A DNA stretch of 64,000 nt from Siderastrea radians (lineage: Eukaryota > Cnidaria > Anthozoa > Scleractinia > Rhizangiidae), in the NCBI GenBank assembly GCA_964017195.1, contig OZ024887.1:248001-312000 (forward strand), in the 5' to 3' direction. Positions within the stretch are counted from its first letter, which is position 1. The number at the start of each line of letters is the position of its first letter. The position numbers and the translations under genes are program-made. Positions 24,301 through 33,300 of the stretch are shown piece after piece. The notes under the pieces were generated by a model. The model was given only the letters and a program-made list of their open reading frames with translations, had not been told where the DNA came from and made no database searches.

Positions 24301-27300
24301 CTTTCTCATTTCAGGTGGTATCCGGAAATATTCTCTACGCATTTGTCACCGATTTTCCGCGTAAAATACCTTGGGAAATTAAGAGAAATACCTTCAGTTT
24401 CACTCTTTAGAAAAAAGATATCAATAAAACCGTTTGTAAACAAACGAGTGTTTTGTAATTTCATTTAGTTCCAGAAGTGATAAATATTTGAGATTACCAG
24501 CGAATTTCATCTCTAAACAGCAGCGAATTTTAAAACGAAGAACATTTATTATAAACCTAGTCAGATCCTTTGATATCAATGTCAGAGATCATTAAAACGA
24601 CATTATTAACACTGAATGAATAAACTGAAAGTCTTTATTACTTAGGTAAAAATAAATATAGCATCTCGCTGAGTGCGGGTCTCACTAAACATCAGCTTAT
24701 CGTTAAGTTTACGGAATTATCGGTTGTCTTGTTGATCACTCTTGGCGAAAGATACTTGCTGTTCGTTTTGTTTCGTAAAACGCGGATACAACCACTACTC
24801 TGCTTATATTTTCAATACTAGCTGAAAGCCTTCAAATGAAAATTTGGAGACACGATGCGATAAAATGGGATACATACTTCACTGTTGCTGTACTTCTCTG
24901 CTCCGAGTGAGAGACAGCTTGCGTCAAACCGGACGCCATTCTCAGGAGAGAAAGAAATGATCAAAATTCTCCTAGAACGACGAGAATATCTTTGAGCGAC
25001 ACGTTTACCTCGGCAGACTTGTTCCTTGGCCATGGCGGTCGGATTGAAAATTGTGAAAAGTGTCCTAGACAATTTACTTCCGTTGACAGCTCTATTGTTA
25101 AAGGGCCAATCAGATTGCGAGATTCCCGCGGCCAAAATTTGGCCGCCGACACGAACTTCTGTGAGAGATTGTATCAGGCCCTATTTTAGCGAGCGACCCA
25201 CGTAAGAGAATATGAGAGCGATGCTAAAATTCGGCCTGATCGCAGGTTAAGTCCAGCCACGATGCCTTGCAATTCTTCAATTGTAGCTGGCATGATGAGT
25301 CCGACGAAATTTTGGATTCTCCACCACTTGTAGACGGATTTGCGGGGGAATAAAGAGTGACCACAGCGGAATGAACTAACACAACTTTATAACTGTAAAC
25401 TGTAAACAAGGTAAACGCTGACAAGACTGACAATCTCGATCCCCCCAACTTCGATTCCTTTCCTTCTCGCTCCATGTGCTCTTGTCACGTGACTCTTTGA
25501 ATCCCATAATTCCACTACAAGAAGGGGGGGTGGGGGGGGAGCGGAGTAAAGTTATGTCCTGGTAGGCGCAGATCTGACGCAATATTCAAATGACGTTAAT
25601 AATTTATCCACGTGCGTCAATGATTAAGATCAGCATTCACCAAACCTTTTTCTTTTTTTTTTCTTCGAGATTTTCTTGTGAAATATCGATGCCTGCTTGA
25701 CACGCGAAAGAGGCTCTTTGCTTGTGCGCGAGCCTCCCCTATCCTTACTTGTAATTTTCAAGCTCATTCCATTTGTGCCCGTCCGTTTCGCCCAACCAGC
25801 AAGAAATAGCAGGCTGTTTTCGCTTGTGTTGTTTCTATAATATGGGATATGTTTTGGGTCTGTGCTTTTTGCCTCAGCTTCCCGCATTCCTCTAGGCTAT
25901 TTTTTTCTGTCGGGGTTAACCCTCATACATACAAGTGGGGGGGGGGGACAGGGGGGCGGGAGGACGGGAGAAAAAGGGGCTGGAGGTGTACGGGAGGCGG
26001 GAGAAGAGGGGGCGGGAAGCGGGATTCCCAAGGTGGCGGGAAGCAGGAGAAAAAGGGAAAAATTACGCAACATTGCGCAATATTTCGCAATCGAAAAAAT
26101 GCAAAGGGAAGGGAGCCAAAAAATACAGAGCGGGGAACCGGGATTACAGGGTACGGGAAGCGGGAGGTTTAAACCCCCCTGTCCCCCCCCCCCCCATACA
26201 AGCAATCTCATTCCCCCACTGTGATACAAGGGATGGGGTTGATGGACTCTTGGATTTCGTTTTGTTACAATATTTCGAAAAAAATTTCGCCTTTTGAAAA
26301 TAGCCATAATGTGTTCTACGAGATGAGGTAGCAAGTAGATATTATCATATAAAAACGGTCGAAATTGAAAATTTTTCATGCTAGACACGTAAAGTAGGAG
26401 ATATGCTGTTTGTCGATATCTTATACTTTCTCACCGAAAAAAGTTGAAAAACATGCATTTCATACCAAACTTTGCCATAATATGGCTAACGGGTACATGC
26501 GTAAAGCTTCTGAAAACGGCACGTGCTGACACTGAAAAATCTTTTTGAAGAAATTGATTGCCTGCAGGCCTCCTCCCCCTTCTACGTCCCAGGATCATAA
26601 TTAAGCACCATTTTATTTACAACACCGACACTCGTGAATAACGCCTTTCACCAAACGAATCAGGTCCGCATTTCGATCTTTTGCTCAAAAAAAGAACCTC
26701 AAAATGGTGAAGTATTGTTTTTAGCATGGCATCACTGAATATGCCTATTTTTTATGTTCTTATAATAGTCACAAAAATCATAGACGTCAAAACTATGGGA
26801 TTTGTGAGCCCGATTTCCTCATTTATATCGTCCACCAAAGCGCAGCAGTCTCATACCAGAATTGACGGCCTCAATATCTTGATTTTCATCTTCTTCTGGC
26901 TGCGCTGTCGCATCCGTTGATACAGTGCTAGCATCCTGGTCGCAGGACTTCTGTCGTGAAGCTAAACGTGAAAAGAAGCTGGTAGTCTGGGTCTTCGTGA
27001 GCCATTCTTCTCTTTCAAATAGCCTTTCGTTTCTTTCATTTCGCGTGACGTCATAAAATTCTAAAATCATAAATTACGAGGTCTTCAGATTTTATATCCC
27101 CACCAGGTTGAAGATGACTTAAAAATATATCTTTTCACAAATTTTCAGCTCAGTAGCGTCTTTCGTTTTGAAAATACAGAATATTAAATTTCTGGCTTTT
27201 CACCCTACGTGACACCAACACAGCGTCCGTGGCAAAGCTTTCTCCTGTGCGAAAAAGGACTCTCCTTGTGATTTTTAGCAGTTTGGACAGTTAAAGCAGT

Positions 27301-30300
27301 AGGAGAGAAATTAATGTGGTTGTATAGTAGTTAACGAGAGAAAAGTAATCGCTGGAAGAGCAGAAGTGAATTCCAGATGTTTTCATTGATTTCCGGCGGC
27401 CATGTTTGTGCCCCTCCGAGGGACACCAACATGGCGTTTCCATACTGAGCTCTGCAAATTTCAGTCGAATGTTTCGGCAAATAACTCAACAACGGAATAC
27501 CAAACAGATCTGAGTACTTAGTGAAGTTGTTTAGTTGTGTATCCTTTATAACATTACAAATTCTTGGCTTCTTTCAACAATTGGCTTTGATTTTAATATT
27601 TTATGGCGTGACAGTGAAAACCAAGAAATGGTCAGCCTTTCTCCCATGTCCAACTTTGCCGTGGTCTTGTGGTCAGAATTCAAAATCAATTTATAGTTTA
27701 AATTTTGTCCTTTTTCACCCTCCCTCATCCTTCAGAATGTATGTTCTAAAGTGCTCATGTTGATCGCACGAACGAACATTATAGCACTTCAAGTTGTAGT
27801 ACGACAAAAATTCATAAGTCACATTTTAGACGCGCAAACTGTACTTAGTTTAGGAAGGGTGGGGTAGACTGAAGCTCGCACAGGGAGGAGCTACTAGGTC
27901 CCGGAAACCACCTGAGCTGTTCTAGCCTGCGACACTCTAAGCCCTGTACGCAGTAGAAAGGAAATAACTTTGCTTGACTTAGTGAAACCAGCTCCAGTAA
28001 AAGAAACCCCAATGAAGACAGAGGTCATGACGGTTGAATCATTTATTTAGCGACTCGTTTCTTTTAAAGTCTACAAGGGAGTGGCCCTGAAAGGGGTGGG
28101 GAGGGGTATGTCTTAACAGACGCAGATACGACGCAATATCCAATTGATATTAATAATTTATCCACATACGGCAATTATTTAGGCCAGTGTTCATCAAAGC
28201 TTTCGTTTTTTTTTTAGATGTCGTGTAATGTCGTTCCCTGACAAGCGAATAAGGCTCTTTGCTTGTGCGCGAACCTCCCTAATTTTCAAGCTTATTCCCT
28301 AGTTTGCAGTTTGCCAGTTTGTCTGTTTCGCCCTACCAGCTTGCAAGAAATCACGGGCTGTTTTCGCTTGTGCAGTTTCGGTCATATGGGATACGTTTTG
28401 CGTCTGTGCTTTTTGCATCAGCTTACTGCATTCCTCGAGACGGACGGAGACTTCGCGTGCGGACCACTCAATATGGACTTCGAGTTAGAATATACTTTTT
28501 ATATACTCACTCGGTTCCACAATACAAAATTCTCGCTAGCTTAAATGATTCGTACTAATACTGCCAGACGAATTGACTCGAAAAGCATAACGCTTGCATC
28601 CCGAGAACCACAAAGTTTATACTGCTTGAGACCACTGATCTGCGAAATCATTCGATTTTCTGAAAAGTTTTGAAGACCAGAGCTTTTTTCCATTCGCATA
28701 TCAATTCCAAACTGGCGGAATGACGTTGCTAAGTTCACAGATTGAAAACGTTGAGTGAAATCGATTGTAACAGAGCAATATTTACGCTAGTCCGCTATAC
28801 ACTCAGTCCCATGCATCAGTCCAGGTTTGTATTCCATAATCCGAAGTCCGTTGTCCGCAGTCTGGAAATGCGATTTTTACTGGCCTTATATTTTATATTT
28901 TGTAACACAAGTCGTGAAACATTTAATTCATCGGTTGTTCTCCAGAAATGTAGCGACTGGATCTCGGTACCTTCCTTATAAATCTCTACTGTGTCGTCTT
29001 CGTATCTTCTGATGAACAAAAAGACTGTACGTTGCACATTTTACGAACCGCCAAAGCGTTCGACGGAAAGAGTTTTAAATAACAAGGTAGGCGTCAAATG
29101 AGGTGATTTCTCAGGTCAAGGAGCGTAAGAATAGACGTTGATATAGCAATATGAGGCCATTGTATGTAGAAATGTAATCAGATTTCCCTTCATTTGGGTA
29201 GAATTATTGATAAATCAAGCGACCATAATAAGACGACAAGTCCTCCGACTGGAATGGGAGTCTATGTCACGCAAGACACCATTGGCGAAAATGGCTTACT
29301 AAACTTCTGAAACTTCGACACAATTTCTCAGAATTGCATTCTGCCGCAAGTTTTATTACACAATTCTGGGAAACAGTGCTTAGTCTATGCCTAGAACGGG
29401 TTTTTATGTCTGGCCTAAGGGCCTCAGTCAATTGAGAATTTGGGCATGTTTCAAACGCACTATTTCATCCAGTTCGAGTGACTTATTAAATTAGTTCATT
29501 TATCATTTTCAGTTTCATACAATTTCGATCGGGAAAATGTCCAAATGACACAGGAGCGGTAAAAAGAAGTAATAAGCTATCAAATGGGTGTAAATTTGAA
29601 GGTTGTGATGGTGCGAAGTCTTTTTAAGGTGGCTCGAAAGGGTTCTTGTTTTTTTCGATGCATTATATTTGGGAGTAAAAATATTTAGGTTAGAGTTGGC
29701 CAATCATGATCAAATTTTGCTACAAAATAACGATAATATCAGTGTCGATTTTTGGTAGATTCCTTAAGAAATTTGTTCCATGGCAGTTAAGTTTCGAAGT
29801 ATGACCATAAAATAGAGATATCCCAAGTTTGCTTGAAAATTTGACGGTGAAATTCCTTTCAATTTTGCATACGGCCTTTGATTCTAGTAAGCTACCTAAG
29901 GATTAAGTTAAAGAAAATTCTGTCGAAAACTTTCAGCAAAAAACACTTTTTTACGAATTTACCTTTAACTTTTCTCCCGTACGACAGAATTTTTTTAATC
30001 TCGCTTGAAAAACTCTTTGGGCACATAAGAGTTAACATGCAAAAAGTCAAAGAAATTTACCGAGCGGAAGCGAAATTATGTTCTTCCTAAGTTACAAAAT
30101 TTTGAAAATTTCGACACGACAAGATAGGCAACTGCGCATGCGCAGAAATTGTCACGCCACTCTCGGCTTAAACTCTCGGCACGTGGTTTCAAGTCTGTTT
30201 ATTCCAGATTTATTTCGTTGGGCGTTTCTTTCGCCCTGATGACTTTCATTACGTTTGAAAAGGTGACGTTTTGAGTGGATCGGTGCTTGTCGAAGAACAT

Positions 30301-33300
30301 TACATCATTTGTTTTCAAATCACTGGATCATTGGCACCAAATATAGTGGCAGGGTGGCCAAGTGGTTAGGGTGTTGGATTTCCGTGGGTCCCGGGTTCGA
30401 ATCCCACTCTGAGCACTTCATGGATTTGTTTCACGGCAGTCCCGAGTTATAAATCCTTCGGCTGCGCTTGTAAATACCCAACTGGTTCGCCTCCCGCCAG
30501 TTGGATTTCTTAAAACATGTTATGTTTCATTTGTAATATTTGTTTCAGTTGTTACCTGGCTTCTAGAATTGCAAAGTGCTTAGAGACGTTGTAATAAGCG
30601 CTATATAAGCTTTGTATTATTTATTTATTTTTATTTTGTATTATAATTGAAAAACCCCGTACTACGGCGCCCAAAATAGCCAAATTTTAGTCACCTACGG
30701 TAACTCACATCAAATCCTCAAACCGGAGCAAAATAAACTTTTGGATCATTTCAATTGCATTTTAGTAGTAGGGATAGATAGTAGTATTTGTGGTAGAAAT
30801 TTGAAGGAAATCTATTTTTGAGTCCGAGATCGAGTGGAACACCCTTTCAGGGAGACAGCCTCTTAAGTTGCTTTCTAAAGCCTTAGTAACCATGTGTACG
30901 CAGTGTGTAAGCCATGTACAGGGAAGATCTTCACTTAATAAGCCCTTGGAGCTTCTAAGGGGATTCCTTGTTTAAGCTTTTTGTGATTTTCAGTCTAAAC
31001 GCTACCTAAAAAAATCTCCTTTTGTCTGTTAGCGGAATTTTCCACATGCATGCATGCTTTCGTTGTCGATAACAGTCGGAATTTCCTTTCTCAGATTATC
31101 AATCTGTTCGATGAAGACGACCAGTTCCAAGAAGTTCAACTAATATCTTTGAGGTAGGAAACTTGGTAACTACTTTTAGTTTCTTGAGCTGTAAGATCCT
31201 AAACAGGTTTTAACCCTTTCAATCCTAGCTCCTGCACAGAAGTAGATATTTCGAAAATCAACGTTGAGGATTGTTAAAGGTGTCGTGTTAATAGATCAGC
31301 ATTTGCAATCAGCAATCATTATTGACTCCTTTGATTGCGTAAAATAACTTAGACATTTCAACTTCCTTGTTACTTGAATTTTCCATTTTAGGGTAAATGA
31401 CGTAAATCTACGCCGCTGTTATTGTGGGTTAATTTACTCCTTTAAAGTGTAATGAAAAGTTCACGGACGATGATGTAATTAATTAACTAAGAACATAACT
31501 AAATTTCTAAATTTCTTTAACTCGAGAACAGGTGTAAACGCTTACCGGAAATATATTAGCAACCATTATTTCAGTATTAAAACGGCTACACCTTTATGCT
31601 TAAGGACGTTCGCGCTATTGTTTCTGCGCATCCTTACTGCGCACGCAATTCACGTCACGATGTCATGCCACGTCATGTATTGAGCGCGCGCGCTGTTGAA
31701 GAAATGTAGAGATATATAGCGCTAGTGGGCATTTTAATATCTATGCACAGGTTTAACTCTCTTAAATGTTCTGTGACCCCAGATTTTCTTTTGATAGATC
31801 ACTTTCTTTATCGTTTATTTATGTTTTATGAAAAATTGAGGAAAAAACTGTGTTGTGGAAGTTTGATTTTTTCAACTTTTCTGCCCATGCATCATCGAAT
31901 TTCGCTATTATTTCAGCTGCACAATGTTGGCAAAAGCCCACCTTAAAGATTGAATTTAACTGAAAGGATGACATCGATTCAAGTTACTTTCATGACAGCC
32001 TCACTTAAATGAAATTTGACTTAGAAGGTGGGTCTACAGCGAATCGTTTTCAATATTTTTTAACTAACAACCACTGAGGCCATGTCGAGTTACGAGGACC
32101 GATTTGTCAAAATAAGGGTAGTTTTTCACGCGCTTTATTTCAAAAACGAAGTCGGTGACCCCTCAGTTTTTTTGCATTTCTGACATAGGTAACTCATTAT
32201 CTGACAGTAGCAAAAGTATGAAAAAAATCTGTGTTCTAGAAGATTTTCGCGCGAACGTCCTTAATCTTTTTCTTTTGCACCAGAAATGGTAGTGTAATAG
32301 CTACATTGGGACTACTTTTTGCGAAAGACGCCCCAGGCCACCTCGACGCGCTTACAAGGGCGCTGCTCGCCGGGAAGATCGGAGACATGCCAGTGGCACC
32401 CAAATACGAATCTGCTGGTGAGAACAAATCAGCTTACTTATAATTAGGACTTACCACCTAGCTTGGCTGGGCAATATTGCTTGGCTTAATTCATTGCCAA
32501 CATTACTTCTGACCAGTGGGTGTCTTCATCCGACAATCGATAGCGCCAAAAAACAAATGACTGAATATTTTTCTAGTTCAAGGTGCTACTCAGTACACAT
32601 ATTATCACCCCTCAGAAAACAGAAATGATTGAGCTGAGAAGTTCAAGGTTTACTTAGGGCGTTGAATGCTAAGAACAGGAAATTGACTACAGTGCTATTT
32701 ATTTTTCAGTTGCTCTTCCAGCAGGATACCTCAGACCTAACCGGCCGGTGCAGGAACAAGGTCCAGGAGTATGTGCACAACCTTGCTCCAGGCCAAATGG
32801 GTGCTACTCAACAGGGTGCACTGCGGCCTGCTGCGCTTTCCATCCTCATAAGTACCACCCACCAGTCCAGGTCTCTCCTTCCGTCCTTCCAACATGCCCT
32901 GGAACATGCGACGACGGCTGTTTCCCGGACTGCGATGACGACTGTTGTACTGACATGATGCAGGCTCCTTTTACTGCGGGCGCGGTAGCTCCTGTCGCTG
33001 CTCCTCCCAGTATCACCTGCCCGGGGTCCTGTCATTTCTCCTGTTATCCTCAGTGCTCCCCACAATGCTGTGCGACACAGTACGTGCCTAATCCTTGTCA
33101 TGCCTCGTGTCCAGCTTACTGCGCGCCCAGCTGTGATAACACCTGCTGCACCGCTAGGAAATCCTCAGTTAACAGGTACGAATACAGCGTGGGCCAGTAA
33201 GAAATGGATAAAGTGAAATGATCCAGTGATTCCACAATAACGATATCTGTGATTGAAACAAGCAATGGACAACTTAAGGCATGAATAAATGTAAATTACA

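Larger units (their letters stand above)
20955..25519 (-). mobile_element. Non-autonomous LTR retrotransposon (gag-protease only), recently inserted
   Basis: Two 191-bp LTRs (20955-21145 and 25329-25519) appear identical by eye, begin TGTAG and end CTACA (same on either strand), and are flanked by a 4-bp AGAA duplication (20951-20954, 25520-25523). On the minus strand the 5' LTR is the right-hand one. A primer-binding site starts 2 nt after it, and a purine-rich tract precedes the 3' LTR. The single long ORF has gag, zinc-knuckle and protease-like regions, with no reverse transcriptase, RNase H or integrase, so mobility would need help in trans. A Mutator-like element interrupts it near the gag start. 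Superfamily is uncertain; the gag is closest in style to Ty3/Gypsy. Confidence 0.92.
20521..25895 (+). repeat. Direct repeat A, copy 1, split by the LTR retrotransposon
   Basis: Segments 20521-20954 and 25520-25895 together align with the uninterrupted copy at 27667-28440. Shared landmarks are TTTAGACGCGCAAACTGTACTTA, AGGTCCCGGAAACC, TAGAAAGGAAATAACTTTGCTTG and, on the far side, AATAATTTATCCAC and TCTGTGCTTTTTGC. The break falls exactly at the retrotransposon ends and supplies an empty-site comparison. Confidence 0.85.

Noticed and set aside
25862..26388. Four overlapping ORFs of 107-163 codons on both strands
   Set aside because: They come from a G-rich low-complexity tract with little stop-codon content and show no domain.
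30345..30416. Possible functional tRNA gene
   Set aside because: A and B boxes are good, but the acceptor stem does not pair and a SINE body and tail follow. It was called a SINE.
31725..31946. 73-codon ORF in TTAA element copy 1 and the related 63-codon ORF in copy 2 (55222-55413)
   Set aside because: The frames are similar because the elements are copies, but they diverge by frameshift and end differently. This fits non-coding transposon sequence.
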